Origin: Halopseudomonas pachastrellae | Lineage (GTDB): Bacteria > Pseudomonadota > Gammaproteobacteria > Pseudomonadales > Pseudomonadaceae | Direction of reading: 5' to 3' | DNA length: 64,000 bases | Assembly (NCBI RefSeq): GCF_900114765.1 | Contig: NZ_FOUD01000006.1 | Coordinates: forward strand, 62,001-126,000 | Shown here: piece after piece, positions 17,186-26,133 of the stretch | Numbering within the stretch: the stretch's first letter is position 1 | Layout of the letters: each line of letters opens with the position of its first letter | Translations under genes and position numbers: made by a program | The notes under the pieces: generated by a model | What the model saw: only the letters and a program-made list of their open reading frames with translations | Told to the model about the DNA's origin: nothing | The model's database searches: none

Positions 17186-18098
17186 TCTTGATCTGGCAAC
17201 TTTCTTTCTGGCGCTGCTGGCCGGCGCCATTCGTGTCGGTACGCCCTTCATCTTTGTCAGCCTCGGTGAGTGTCTGACGGAAAAGAGCGGGCGTATCAAC
17301 CTGGGCCTTGAAGGCATTCTGGTCAGTGGCGCCATGGCCGGTTACGCGGTGGCCTACCTCAGTGGCTCTGCCTGGACCGGCGTGCTGGCCGCAGGCGGTA
17401 CCGGGTTGCTGCTGGGCTTGCTGCACGGTGCGATCTGCTCGCTGCCGCGGGTCAACGACATCGCCGTGGGTATCGCCTTGATGGTGCTGGGCACCGGCCT
17501 GGCGTTCTTTCTTGGCAAGAGCTTCATTCAGCCGCAGGCACCGTCGCTTGTGGCTATCGGCCTGGGCGGATGGAGCGAGGACGAGCGCGTGCGCTCGGCG
17601 CTGAGCATCAATGTGCTGTTCTTTATCGGCGTGGCGCTGGCCTTTGTGCTGCATTGGGGTCTGCGCAGCACCCGCTGGGGGCTGATGTTGCGGCTGGTCG
17701 GTGATCACGCCGAGTCCGCTCGGGCGCTGGGTTACCGCCCGGTGCTGGTGCGCATTGCCGCGACTGCCGCTGGTGGTTTTCTGGCCGGTATCGGCGGCGC
17801 CTATCTGTCGTTGTATTACCCCGGCAGCTGGAACGAGGGACTGTCGAGCGGGCAGGGGATCATGGCCGTGGCACTGGTGATCTTTGCCCGCTGGCAACCG
17901 CTGCGCTGTCTGTGGGCCGCCTTGCTGTTCGGCGCTGCCGGCGCCATTGGCCCGGCCCTGCAATCGGTCGGCATCAGCGCCGGTTACTACCTGTTTGCCG
18001 CTGCACCCTATGCACTCACGCTGGCGGTGATGTTCATCACCTGCCGTCCCAATCAAACCCTGAGTGGCGCCCCGGGCGAACTCAGTCTGACTCGATAG
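17178..18098 (+). CDS. ABC transporter permease, BMP/nucleobase type (second subunit)
   Basis: A 306-residue membrane protein with the family opening GTPFIFVSLGECLTEKSGRI then NLGLEGILVSGAMAGYA, and DIAVGIALMVLGTGLAFFLG. The ATG at 17178 overlaps the stop of the previous permease, giving MADLDLATFF; an upstream in-frame ATG would read through hydrophilic residues and is less likely. It partners the permease before it. The next gene starts nine bases after its stop. Confidence 0.88.
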   Translation: MADLDLATFFLALLAGAIRVGTPFIFVSLGECLTEKSGRINLGLEGILVSGAMAGYAVAYLSGSAWTGVLAAGGTGLLLGLLHGAICSLPRVNDIAVGIALMVLGTGLAFFLGKSFIQPQAPSLVAIGLGGWSEDERVRSALSINVLFFIGVALAFVLHWGLRSTRWGLMLRLVGDHAESARALGYRPVLVRIAATAAGGFLAGIGGAYLSLYYPGSWNEGLSSGQGIMAVALVIFARWQPLRCLWAALLFGAAGAIGPALQSVGISAGYYLFAAAPYALTLAVMFITCRPNQTLSGAPGELSLTR

Positions 18099-18107
18099 GA
18101 GCTAACT

Positions 18108-19115
18108 ATGTCCAGTGGTCTGGGTGGTCTCAACAAGTCGCCGAACGGCGTTGTCATCGGTCTGGCGCAACTGGCGTTGCCTGATCCGCATACCCGCGCA
18201 GAGCTGTGGGAGCAGACCCAAAAGGTCGTTGCCATGGTCGGCAAGGCGCGTCGCAGCGTCGCCGGTATGGATTTGATCGTGTTCCCGGAATACTCGCTGC
18301 ACGGCCTGTCGATGGATACCTCCGACGACATCATGTGCACCCTCGACGGGCCGGAAGTAGCCGCGCTGCGTCAGGCCTGCGTCGATAACGCGATCTGGGG
18401 CTGCTTCTCGATCATGGAAGCCAACCCCAACGGCAACCCCTACAACAGCGGTATCATCGTCAACGATCAGGGCGAGATTCAGCTGTATTACCGCAAGCTG
18501 CATCCGTGGGTCCCGGTCGAACCGTGGGAGCCGGGCAACCTGGGTATTCCGGTTTGTGACGGGCCCAAGGGCAGCAAGCTGGCGCTGATTATCTGCCACG
18601 ATGGGATGTTCCCCGAGATGGCGCGTGAATGTGCCTACAAGGGCGCGGAGATCATGATTCGTACCGCCGGTTACACCGCGCCCATTCGCCACTCCTGGCA
18701 GATCACCAATCAGGCCAACAGCTTCTGCAACTTGATGCAGACCGCGAGCGTTTGCATGTGCGGCTCGGACGGCACCTTCGACTCCATGGGCGAGGCGATG
18801 TTTGTCGACTTTGACGGCACGCCAATGGCCGTTGGCGGCGGCCGCGCTGACGAGATTGTCAGCTGCGAGATGCGGCCTGATCTGGTGCGCGAGGCGCGCG
18901 TTCACTGGGGGGTGGAGAACAACATCTACCAGTTCGGTCACCGCGGCTATACGGCCGTCAAAGGTGGCGCGCAGGATGCGCCCTACAGCTATATGCACGA
19001 CCTGGTCGCCGGTAAATACCGCCTGCCGTGGGAAGACGAGGTGGTGCATACCGATGGCACTTCCTGCGGCTTTGACACTCCCGAACGCACCTATCAACCG
19101 GCTGAGGAGAACTGA
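18108..19115 (+). CDS. Formamidase/aliphatic amidase (AmiF-like nitrilase superfamily)
   Basis: Hydrolyses a short amide, in AmiF formamide to formate and ammonia. The 335-residue length equals Helicobacter AmiF. The nitrilase triad is visible as Glu61 (VFPEYSLHG), Lys130 (YYRKLHPWVPVEPWEPG) and Cys163 (IICHDGMFPEMARECAYKGA). The same family includes acetamide-cleaving AmiE, so the substrate could be wider. Its place between the nucleobase-type permease and a biuret-hydrolase-like gene suggests it removes formyl or amide nitrogen from ring-opening products. The ATG follows GGAGCTAACT. Confidence 0.88.
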   Translation: MSSGLGGLNKSPNGVVIGLAQLALPDPHTRAELWEQTQKVVAMVGKARRSVAGMDLIVFPEYSLHGLSMDTSDDIMCTLDGPEVAALRQACVDNAIWGCFSIMEANPNGNPYNSGIIVNDQGEIQLYYRKLHPWVPVEPWEPGNLGIPVCDGPKGSKLALIICHDGMFPEMARECAYKGAEIMIRTAGYTAPIRHSWQITNQANSFCNLMQTASVCMCGSDGTFDSMGEAMFVDFDGTPMAVGGGRADEIVSCEMRPDLVREARVHWGVENNIYQFGHRGYTAVKGGAQDAPYSYMHDLVAGKYRLPWEDEVVHTDGTSCGFDTPERTYQPAEEN

Positions 19116-19118
19116 GCC

Positions 19119-19808
19119 ATGACCGAGCGTTATCTGCAGTCTGCTCCCTATCCCTGGCCCTACAACGGCAACCTGACGCCTGAGAACACTGCGCTGATCG
19201 TTATCGACATGCAGACCGACTTCTGCGGCAAGGGCGGTTATGTCGACTCGATGGGCTATGACCTGTCGCTGACCCGCGCGCCGATCGAGCCGATTAGCCG
19301 AGTGCTGGAGGTGCTGCGCGAGCAGGGCTTCTGGATCATCCACACCCGTGAAGGGCATCGTCCGGATCTGTCTGATCTGCCGGCCAACAAGCGTTGGCGT
19401 TCGCAGCGTATCGGCGCGGGTATCGGCGATACCGGCCCGTGCGGGCGCATTCTGGTGCGCGGCGAGCCAGGCTGGGAAATCATCCCCGAGCTGGCGCCAA
19501 TCGACGGCGAGATCATCATCGACAAGCCGGGCAAGGGCTCGTTCTGCGCTACCGATCTGGAACTGATTCTGCGTACTCGCGGTATCGAGAACATCATTCT
19601 GGCCGGCATCACCACCGACGTCTGCGTGCACACCACCATGCGCGAAGCGAATGACCGCGGTTTTGAGTGCATCCTGCTGGAAGACTGCTGCGGCGCGACC
19701 GATCACGCCAACCACCTGGCGGCTCTGAGCATGGTCAAGATGCAGGGCGGGGTGTTCGGCGCCATTGGTGATTCGGCCATGCTGATCGACTGCCTCAAGC
19801 AGGTGTGA
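19119..19808 (+). CDS. Biuret hydrolase-like cysteine hydrolase (isochorismatase superfamily)
   Basis: Probable biuret amidohydrolase, converting biuret to allophanate and ammonia. The 229-residue protein has the catalytic triad Asp30 (VIDMQTDFC), Lys136 ([15 protein letters not shown]) and Cys169 ([19 protein letters not shown]). The 106- and 33-residue spacings equal those I recall for the Rhizobium biuret hydrolase BiuH. Extended matches to that enzyme include [41 protein letters not shown] and LEDCCGATD. The close resemblance is from memory and was not aligned by program. The ATG follows GAGGAGAACTGAGCC, three bases after the formamidase stop. Confidence 0.85.
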   Translation: MTERYLQSAPYPWPYNGNLTPENTALIVIDMQTDFCGKGGYVDSMGYDLSLTRAPIEPISRVLEVLREQGFWIIHTREGHRPDLSDLPANKRWRSQRIGAGIGDTGPCGRILVRGEPGWEIIPELAPIDGEIIIDKPGKGSFCATDLELILRTRGIENIILAGITTDVCVHTTMREANDRGFECILLEDCCGATDHANHLAALSMVKMQGGVFGAIGDSAMLIDCLKQV

Positions 19809-19810
19809 CT

Positions 19811-21352
19811 ATGCGCGCCCTGAGTCTGGAAACCATCGGCGCTGGCAAGGTATTTGGCAGCTTTCGCGCGCTGGATGACGTCTCCATGCAGGTCCGTGCC
19901 GGCACCGTCCACGCGCTGCTGGGTGAGAACGGCGCGGGCAAGAGCACGCTGGTCAAGGGCATTGTCGGATACGGCCCGCTGGATGAGGGCAGTGTGCTGG
20001 TGGGCGGCCGGGAGCAGAGCATCGCCTCGCCCCGCGACTCACATGGTCTGGGCATCGGCATGGTGTACCAGCACTTTACCGTCGCCCCCGGCCTGAGCGT
20101 GGCGGAAAACCTGGTGCTCTCGCGCGGCGAGCTGCCTTGGGCTATTGACTGGAAACAGGAGCGGGCGGCGCTGGATGCCTTTATGGCCCGCATGCCGTTC
20201 AAGCTGGATGTTGAGCGCGCGGTCAGTTCGCTGGCCGCTGGCGAAAAGCAGAAGCTGGAGATCCTCAAGCAGCTGTATCTGGATCGGCGTTTCATCATTC
20301 TCGACGAGCCCACCTCGGTGCTGACGCCGCAGGAGGCCGAGGAAGTATTGGGCCTGATGCAGCAACTGGCGCACGCCGGTGAGCTGTCGGTGCTGATGAT
20401 CACCCACAAGTTTGGCGAGGTCATGCGCTTTGCCGACGACGTGACGGTGCTGCGGCGCGGCAAACTGGTCGGCAGCAAGGCGGTGGCTGACACTGACGAG
20501 GCCGAGCTGTCGGCCTGGATGATGGGCGAGAGCCGCGAACAGCAGAGCGCGCTGGAGCGGGTGGAGCATCTGGCCGAACGCACGCCGGGGCTGGAGGTCA
20601 GCAACCTCAAGGTTGCCAATGACCGTGGCACCTTGGCGGTCAAGGGCGTTTCGCTGTCGGTGCTGCCGGGGGAGATCGTCGGTATCGCGGGCATTTCCGG
20701 CAACGGCCAGCGCGAGCTGACCGAAGCGCTGCTTGGCCAACGCCCGACCAGCTCGGGCGAGGTGCGCGTCAACGGCCGGCCCTACGCTGCCAGCCGTGTC
20801 GAAATGCAACGTGAAAAGGTCTACAGCCTGCCGGAAGAGCCGCTGCGCAACGCTTGCATCGCCGGCATGAGCGTGGCGGAGAACCTGGCCCTGCGTGATT
20901 ACGACCACGCACCGTTGTGTCGCAGTGGCTGGCTGATCAACCGCCGGGCTATTCGTGAGCGTGCCCGCGAGCTGATCAGCCGCTTTCAGGTGCGCCCGGA
21001 TGACCCGGACCGGCCCATCGGCACGCTGTCTGGCGGCAACGTGCAGCGCGCCGTGCTGGCCCGCGAGCTGACCGAAGACGTGGCGGTGCTGATTGTCTCC
21101 AACCCGGTGTTCGGTCTGGACTTTGCCTCTGTGGCGCTGATTCACCGGCGACTGCTGGAAGCGCGCAACCGTGGCGCCGCCGTGCTGTTGCTCAGCGAAG
21201 ACCTGGATGAACTACTGGAGCTGTCGGACCGGATTCTGGTCATCCACGATGGCGAAATAAACCACGAAACCGTCCCCGCAGCGGCCGAGCGTCAGGTGCT
21301 CGGGCGCTACATGGCCGGTACCGAGCAAGCGGCTCAACAGGTGGCAGGATGA
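19811..21352 (+). CDS. ABC transporter ATPase with two nucleotide-binding domains (BMP/sugar type)
   Basis: Energises the BMP-type importer. The 513-residue protein has two ATPase domains. The first holds Walker [10 protein letters not shown] (about residue 38), signature [11 protein letters not shown] and Walker [10 protein letters not shown]. The second has the degenerate Walker [10 protein letters not shown] and signature [10 protein letters not shown], the asymmetric arrangement usual for RbsA/BMP-type ATPases. The ATG at 19811 is preferred over a GTG two codons upstream. It overlaps the next gene by ATGA. Confidence 0.9.
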   Translation: MRALSLETIGAGKVFGSFRALDDVSMQVRAGTVHALLGENGAGKSTLVKGIVGYGPLDEGSVLVGGREQSIASPRDSHGLGIGMVYQHFTVAPGLSVAENLVLSRGELPWAIDWKQERAALDAFMARMPFKLDVERAVSSLAAGEKQKLEILKQLYLDRRFIILDEPTSVLTPQEAEEVLGLMQQLAHAGELSVLMITHKFGEVMRFADDVTVLRRGKLVGSKAVADTDEAELSAWMMGESREQQSALERVEHLAERTPGLEVSNLKVANDRGTLAVKGVSLSVLPGEIVGIAGISGNGQRELTEALLGQRPTSSGEVRVNGRPYAASRVEMQREKVYSLPEEPLRNACIAGMSVAENLALRDYDHAPLCRSGWLINRRAIRERARELISRFQVRPDDPDRPIGTLSGGNVQRAVLARELTEDVAVLIVSNPVFGLDFASVALIHRRLLEARNRGAAVLLLSEDLDELLELSDRILVIHDGEINHETVPAAAERQVLGRYMAGTEQAAQQVAG

Positions 21353-22023
21353 TCGAGGTAACAGCGGTACCGGACAACTTTGCCTTTGACCCCGAGCGTA
21401 CCGCGCTGGTGGTCATCGACATGCAGCGCGACTTTATCGAACCCGGCGGCTTTGGTGCGGCGCTGGGTAACGATGTTACACCGCTCGCGGCCATCATCCC
21501 GGCGGTGCAGCAGCTGCTGGACATCGCGCGACAAGCCGGTCTGCTGGTGATTCATACCCGTGAGTCGCACCTGCCGGATCTGTCTGACTGCCCACCCGCC
21601 AAGCGCGCCGGTGGGCCGCCGGGCATGCAGATTGGTGACGTTGGCCCCATGGGCCGGATCCTGGTGCGTGGCGAGCCCGGTAACCAGATTCTGGAGGCGG
21701 TTGCGCCGCTGGCCGGCGAGTGGGTGATCGACAAGCCCGGCAAGGGCATGTTCTACGCCACCGGCCTGCACGAGCGCCTACAGCAGCAGGGCATTGACAG
21801 CCTGATCTTTGCCGGTGTGACCACCGAAGTTTGTGTGCAGACCAGCATGCGCGAGGCCAATGATCGCGGTTACCGTTGCCTGCTGATCGATGAGGCCACA
21901 GAGAGCTATTTCCCTGAATTCAAACAGGCGACGTTGGCCATGATTACCGCGCAAGGCGGAATCGTTGGCCGTGTTGCCCGACTGCAGCAGCTGCAGGCAA
22001 GCCTTGGAGTGAGCAATGACTGA
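21349..22023 (+). CDS. Second cysteine hydrolase of the isochorismatase superfamily
   Basis: A 224-residue amidohydrolase related to the biuret-hydrolase-like protein but clearly diverged. The triad is Asp24 (VVIDMQRDF), Lys129 ([13 protein letters not shown]) and Cys162 ([19 protein letters not shown]). It keeps [18 protein letters not shown] and [11 protein letters not shown]. The superfamily includes biuret and triuret hydrolases, N-carbamoylsarcosine amidase and RutB, so a ureide amide bond is the likely target. Translationally coupled to the ATPase (ATGA) and overlapping the AtzH-like gene by eight bases. Confidence 0.82.
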   Translation: MIEVTAVPDNFAFDPERTALVVIDMQRDFIEPGGFGAALGNDVTPLAAIIPAVQQLLDIARQAGLLVIHTRESHLPDLSDCPPAKRAGGPPGMQIGDVGPMGRILVRGEPGNQILEAVAPLAGEWVIDKPGKGMFYATGLHERLQQQGIDSLIFAGVTTEVCVQTSMREANDRGYRCLLIDEATESYFPEFKQATLAMITAQGGIVGRVARLQQLQASLGVSND

Positions 22024-22408
22024 TATCAACCTGCCGGCGGTCGTCAAAGAGGTGACCGAGGCGTTTACTGACTACGAGCGGGCGCTACTGGTCAATGAGA
22101 TGGACACCCTGGACCACTACTTCTGGGACAGCGAACACACCGTGCGCTACGGCGTGGCCGAGAACCTCTATGGCGCCAAGGCGATTGCCGATTACCGCCG
22201 GGTGTGCGTGCCGGTCAGCCCCGGCCGCGAACTCTACAACACCGTGGTCAGCACCTTTGGCGAGGACTATGCCACCGTCAGCACTCAATTCCGCGATGGT
22301 GAGACGACGCGTGTTGGTCGCCAGATGCAGACTTGGGCGCGGATTGACGGGCGTTGGCAGGTCGTTGCTGCGCATGTCAGTATCGATCTGTCTTCTCTTC
22401 AGGAATAA
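22016..22408 (+). CDS. AtzH/HpxZ-like protein (DUF3225, NTF2 fold)
   Basis: A 130-residue NTF2-fold protein of the DUF3225 type. AtzH occurs in the cyanuric acid operon atzDEF region and HpxZ in oxalurate catabolism. Visible features are the opening helix [20 protein letters not shown] and [20 protein letters not shown], then [16 protein letters not shown]. The exact step is not certain for any member. Its presence beside two ureide-type hydrolases supports a pathway for linear urea derivatives. The start ATG overlaps the preceding hydrolase gene. Confidence 0.8.
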   Translation: MTDINLPAVVKEVTEAFTDYERALLVNEMDTLDHYFWDSEHTVRYGVAENLYGAKAIADYRRVCVPVSPGRELYNTVVSTFGEDYATVSTQFRDGETTRVGRQMQTWARIDGRWQVVAAHVSIDLSSLQE

Positions 22409-22414
22409 GCGCAC

Positions 22415-23101
22415 ATGGCGCAACTGCAGGCAGTTTCCCTGGCCGATCAGGTATACCAGCGGGTCAAACAGGACATCTTTGACTTTGTTCTGCTGCCCCA
22501 CGACCGCTTCAGCGAGAACCAGATAGCCGAGCGCTATCAGGTTTCGCGTACGCCGGTGCGCGATGCGCTGTATCGGCTGGAGCGCGAAGGCTATCTGGAA
22601 GTGGGGCTGCGCCGGGGCTGGTCGGTCAAGCCGCTGGACTTTGAACGCATCGATGAGCTCTACGAGGTGCGCATCACCCTGGAGTGCGCGGCGCTGGACA
22701 GGCTTTGTGCCGCCGCCGATATCCGGGACCGGCTGCAGCCGCTCTGCGCCACCTGGATGGTGCCGGCCGATGACCGCGAGGACGGCATGCAGATCATGGC
22801 CGAGCTGGATGAACAGTTTCACTGCGAGCTGGTGCGCATCGCCGGCAACGGTGAGGCCGCGCGCATGCATCAGGAGGTGTGCGAGCGTATCCGTATCGTT
22901 CGCCGTCTGGACTTTTATCAGGCGCAGCGGATCGAGAAGACCTATGAAGAGCACGCGCTGATTCTGCAGGCGCTGCTCGATCGCCAGCGCGATGTGGCTC
23001 AGCACCTGCTCTGCACGCATATCGAACAAAGCCGCCAGTCGGTGCACAAGATCAGCCTGTCGATGCTGGAGGCCGCTCGGCGCAGCTATCGCGCTGGCTG
23101 A
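22415..23101 (+). CDS. GntR-family regulator with FCD domain
   Basis: A 228-residue regulator with an N-terminal winged helix (LADQVYQRVKQDIFDFVLLP, RYQVSRTPVRDALYRLEREG) and an all-helical FCD ligand domain (RIDELYEVRITLECAALDRL to the C-terminus). FCD proteins bind small carboxylates or related metabolites. As last gene of the BMP operon it is the obvious local regulator. A TTGGTATACAA site before the operon is its candidate operator. Confidence 0.88.
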   Translation: MAQLQAVSLADQVYQRVKQDIFDFVLLPHDRFSENQIAERYQVSRTPVRDALYRLEREGYLEVGLRRGWSVKPLDFERIDELYEVRITLECAALDRLCAAADIRDRLQPLCATWMVPADDREDGMQIMAELDEQFHCELVRIAGNGEAARMHQEVCERIRIVRRLDFYQAQRIEKTYEEHALILQALLDRQRDVAQHLLCTHIEQSRQSVHKISLSMLEAARRSYRAG

Positions 23102-23125
23102 ATTACAGTCTTTAGCGAGTACAAT

Positions 23126-23149
23126 AAAGCCCCGCAGCTGCGGGGCTTT
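23126..23149. terminator. Bidirectional terminator between the two catabolic operons
   Basis: AAAGCCCCGCAG and CTGCGGGGCTTT form a perfect 12-bp palindrome, with T-rich sequence following on the plus strand (TTTGTTGTTTC) and T's on the minus strand. It lies 24 bp after the GntR stop and 18 bp from the end of the opposing ring-opening amidohydrolase gene. Confidence 0.9.
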
Positions 23150-23167
23150 GTTGTTTCTAGTGCTGCT

Positions 23168-24262
23168 TTACGGGCGCAGAATCAGTGCCAGCGGGCCGCC
23201 GCCGTTGGGCCCCTGATGCTCGGCACCGCCAGACACAAACAACCGGGTGTCGCCGAGCCTGCCGGCCAGCACGCCACCAACCAGCGAGCGAGCATGGCGT
23301 GAGCCGTTGATGTCGCTGTCGTCGCTCATCACGTGGCGGTTGCCGCGAATCTCACCTGACGCTGAGGGCTCGGCCTTGACCAGCAGGCCGGTCATGTTGT
23401 CGGGCGTGATGGTCAGCTGCGCGCCGCCGGGCATGCTGGCCAGCGCGCGGTCGATGGCGGCGGTATCCAGGGCGTCTTCCATGACCGCGTGGCCGATGCG
23501 GTAGGCCGGGTCCCAGCCGGCGGCGTTGCCCAGCACCAGCACTTCGTTACGCAGCAGCTCGATACCGGCCGAGGTGCTGGCGCGGGTGGAGTAGAGCGAC
23601 CAGTCGCTACAGATTTTCTCGTTACTCAGCTGCTCTGCCGTCAGATCGCCCAGCGCTACGGCGACGCCCAGTGCCGAGGCACCGCGTGAGTAGCCCATGG
23701 ACTCGTAGGTGTCGTGGCAGGCGGTGGTGTGCCCGCGCGATGCCGCTTCGCTTATGCGCGAGGCGGTCAGCAGCGGGCATTTGATCTGCACAAAGTGCAC
23801 GTCATCTTCGCGCTGGATGCCGGCGCTGGCCATGGCACGGCGCACCGCGTCGCGGGTTTCCATGACCTGTTCCAGGCGGCCGATTTCTTCCGGTTTGAAG
23901 TCGCGGGTAAAGGCGACGCCGGCCGCCAGTCCAGGCAGGCTGTAATCGGCGTTTTCATCGCTGCTGTCGACTTCAAATACCAGCCAGTGCGGGCTCAGAC
24001 CGCCCTCGGTGCCACCGGACATGACAAAGGCAATACGCTCCTCAACCTTGGCTTCCGACAAGGTCAGTTGCTGGGCAAAGAAACGGCGCAGGGTGCTGGT
24101 CGCAAAGGCGCGGGTAAAGTCATTCACGCAGCCGTTGCCTTCGGTCTTGCCGAGTACGGCAATGACGCGGGTAGGGTCGATCTGGCCGTTGCTGATGGCC
24201 TGGGCCAGGGTAGAGATGTCGTCTGGCGAGCTGGCGCTCAGACGGGTGACGCGCGTTTTCAT
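23168..24262 (-). CDS. Ring-opening amidohydrolase (cyanuric acid amidohydrolase/barbiturase family)
   Basis: Opens a six-membered cyclic imide; known members act on cyanuric acid (AtzD, TrzD) or barbituric acid. The 364-residue protein has the three-repeat layout with a Ser-Lys pair in each: Lys39 (VLGKTEGNGCVNDFTR) with Ser82 (FVMSGGTEGGLSP), Lys161 (VQIKCPLLT) with Ser231 (STSAGIEL), and Lys296 (LLVKAEPS) with Ser344 (FVSGGAEHQGPNGGGP). The spacings of the first two pairs match AtzD as I remember it. Cyanuric acid versus barbiturate specificity cannot be read here. Last gene of the minus-strand operon. Confidence 0.9.
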   Translation of the reverse strand: MKTRVTRLSASSPDDISTLAQAISNGQIDPTRVIAVLGKTEGNGCVNDFTRAFATSTLRRFFAQQLTLSEAKVEERIAFVMSGGTEGGLSPHWLVFEVDSSDENADYSLPGLAAGVAFTRDFKPEEIGRLEQVMETRDAVRRAMASAGIQREDDVHFVQIKCPLLTASRISEAASRGHTTACHDTYESMGYSRGASALGVAVALGDLTAEQLSNEKICSDWSLYSTRASTSAGIELLRNEVLVLGNAAGWDPAYRIGHAVMEDALDTAAIDRALASMPGGAQLTITPDNMTGLLVKAEPSASGEIRGNRHVMSDDSDINGSRHARSLVGGVLAGRLGDTRLFVSGGAEHQGPNGGGPLALILRP

Positions 24263-24282
24263 GGGCAGTACCTTTTCAACTA

Positions 24283-24318
24283 GGTCAGGTCAAATGGGTC
24301 AGGTCGAATGCGTCAGGC
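24283..24318. repeat. 14-bp tandem repeat at the end of the DUF3830 gene
   Basis: GGTCAGGTCAAATG (24283-24296) and GGTCAGGTCGAATG (24297-24310) differ at one base. A partial third copy CGTCAGG overlaps the DUF3830 stop codon (24313-24315). Slippage appears to have lengthened the spacer before the last gene of the operon. Confidence 0.7.
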
Positions 24319-24738
24319 GAGCTCGAAACTGATGTCCTGAGCGCCCTCCCAGAGGGTCTTCATGCCGAGGGCACGCAGGTTCTCACGGCCCTCGATGATG
24401 GTCAGAAAGTGGTTGCCGGCCAGCTGTCCGAGCTTGCTGGAGAAGCTGCAGGCGCCGTAGGCCATGATGATCTCGGTCTCGCTGTAACCACCGGGGTAGA
24501 AGAGCACGTCGCCAACCGAGGGGTGGCTGGTGTGGTTTTCAAAGCCGATCGGCTGCTCGCCGTTCTTGAGCTGATAGTCGCCCAGCGGCACCCAGGCGCC
24601 TTCGCCGCTCCAGCGCACGTGGATCAGTTTCTGGTGGTAGGGCAGCAGCGAGAGAAAGGCCGCCACGGTGTCGGGCGCGTCGGGGTGGCACTCGGCAATA
24701 AAGTCGAAGCCGCCGGCGCTGATCTTGATACGGGTCAT
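24313..24738 (-). CDS. DUF3830 family protein
   Basis: A 141-residue protein of the DUF3830 family, which is thought to have a cyclophilin-like barrel. Recognisable stretches are FDFIAECHPDAPDTVAAFLS, LPYHQKLIHVRWSGEGAWVP and SVGDVLFYPGGYSETEIIMA. No catalytic residues can be named. The role is unknown; its place between the LOG-type enzyme and the ring-opening amidohydrolase ties it to the same pathway. The ATG follows AGGAATCCCCCC. Confidence 0.75.
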   Translation of the reverse strand: MTRIKISAGGFDFIAECHPDAPDTVAAFLSLLPYHQKLIHVRWSGEGAWVPLGDYQLKNGEQPIGFENHTSHPSVGDVLFYPGGYSETEIIMAYGACSFSSKLGQLAGNHFLTIIEGRENLRALGMKTLWEGAQDISFELA

Positions 24739-24754
24739 GGGGGGATTCCTTGTG

Positions 24755-25354
24755 TCAGGAGCCGGGCTGGCCGATCCATTTGGTGACGGTGGGCGCTTTC
24801 CACTGGTCGATTTGCTCCAGCGCTTTGAGCGGGTCGGCTTCGAGAATCAACATGTCGCAGTGCTCAATCTTCATGAAGCCTTCCGCGGTGGCGTGGGTCA
24901 GCATGTTGCGCAGCGGCACAAAAAAGTCGCGCACGTTGAGGCAGGCCAGAGCCTTCTGGTGCTCGGCCAGCTGGGTCAGGGTGGCGACTTCAAACAGCTC
25001 TTCCAGCGTGCCCAGCCCGCCGGGCAGGGCGACAAAGGCGTCGGCCAGCTCGGCCATGCGCGCCTTGCGCTCGCGCATGCCGGAGACCACTTCGTGTCCG
25101 GTCAGCTTGGGGTGCAGGTGCCCACGCGCTTGCAGGCGTTCGGTGATCACGCCGATGACCTCGCCGCCGGCGTCCAGCGCGGCATCGGCAACCACGCCCA
25201 TCAGGCCCTTGGTGGTGCCGCCGTAGACCAGGCGCTGGCCTCGCTCGGCAAGGGTCTGGCCGAGCTTTTTTGCTTGCTCGATGTAGTCTTCATGGGCGCC
25301 AAAGTTGGAGCCGGAGAACACCGCGATGCTGTTGATGTTCGGGTTACGGGTCAT
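24755..25354 (-). CDS. LOG-family phosphoribohydrolase (TIGR00730, Rossmann fold)
   Basis: Family members cleave a base from its nucleoside 5'-monophosphate, as the plant and bacterial LOG enzymes do for cytokinins; many were once mislabelled lysine decarboxylase. The 199-residue protein shows IAVFSGSNFGAHEDYIEQAK, LVYGGTTKGLMG, the signature PGGLGTLEELFE and, upstream of it, MRERKARM. The ATG at 25354 overlaps the permease stop as ATGA; an upstream in-frame ATG at 25387 lies inside the permease gene. In this operon it could release a free cyclic base for ring opening. Confidence 0.85.
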   Translation of the reverse strand: MTRNPNINSIAVFSGSNFGAHEDYIEQAKKLGQTLAERGQRLVYGGTTKGLMGVVADAALDAGGEVIGVITERLQARGHLHPKLTGHEVVSGMRERKARMAELADAFVALPGGLGTLEELFEVATLTQLAEHQKALACLNVRDFFVPLRNMLTHATAEGFMKIEHCDMLILEADPLKALEQIDQWKAPTVTKWIGQPGS

Positions 25355-26133
25355 GCGGCCTCCGAGCCTTTGCCACGTTGGGTCCAACTGGTGAAACGGC
25401 TTTCAACCAGCGCTGATACTGAATAAAGCGCGACGCCCAGGGCGGCCAGAATGAACAGCCCGGCAAACACCAGCGGTACGTCGAAGTTGCCACTGGCAAT
25501 CATCATCACGTTGCCGATGCCTTTGTTGGAGGCCACGGTTTCGGCCAGTACGGTGCCGATAAACGCCGAGGTCAGGGCGATCTTCAGTGAGGCGAACAGG
25601 TAGGGCAGGGTGCGCGGCAGGCCGACATTCCAGAGGATGTCGCGCTTCTTGGCGCCGAGCACGCGCAGCACGTCTTCCAGCTCCGGCTCGGTGGTGGCGA
25701 GGCCCGTTGCCACGTTGACCACCACCGGGAAGATGCCGATGACCATGGAGGTCAGAATCGCCGGGATGGTGCCCGAGCCAAACCAGACCACAAAGATCGG
25801 CACCACGGCGACCTTGGGAATACTGGAAAAGCCCACCAGCAGTGGATAGGCGATGTCGTAGGCGACCCGCGAGGAGCCGATGATCACGCCGATCAGCAGG
25901 CCGATGAATACCCCCAGAAAGAAGCCGACCAGCGTGGTCATCAGCGTTTGCTGGGTGTGCGGCCAGAGAATCGGCATCTTCTCGATCAGCACCGCAGCAA
26001 TCTGGCTGGGCACCGGCAACACCAGCTCGGAGACGCCCAGCAGCCGGCACAGCACTTCCCAGAGCAGGAAGAAGCCGATCATCGCCGAGAAAGACAACAG
26101 GTTGCGCCGCCAGCGCGGCAGGGGCTTGCTCAT
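25351..26133 (-). CDS. ABC transporter permease (NitT/TauT, SsuC type)
   Basis: A 260-residue permease with about six membrane helices. The family EAA-like loop is visible as EPELEDVLRVLGAKKRDILW then VGLPRTLPYLFASLKIALTS. Related permeases carry nitrate, taurine, sulfonates, or thiamine-pyrimidine precursors. It overlaps the ATPase stop (ATGA) and the LOG start (ATGA), so the three are translationally coupled. GGAGGT precedes the ATG. Confidence 0.88.
   Translation of the reverse strand: MSKPLPRWRRNLLSFSAMIGFFLLWEVLCRLLGVSELVLPVPSQIAAVLIEKMPILWPHTQQTLMTTLVGFFLGVFIGLLIGVIIGSSRVAYDIAYPLLVGFSSIPKVAVVPIFVVWFGSGTIPAILTSMVIGIFPVVVNVATGLATTEPELEDVLRVLGAKKRDILWNVGLPRTLPYLFASLKIALTSAFIGTVLAETVASNKGIGNVMMIASGNFDVPLVFAGLFILAALGVALYSVSALVESRFTSWTQRGKGSEAA

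Noticed and set aside
18102-19715. 537-codon minus-strand frame opposite the formamidase and biuret-hydrolase genes
   Set aside because: The plus-strand genes have complete catalytic triads; the antisense translation has no features.
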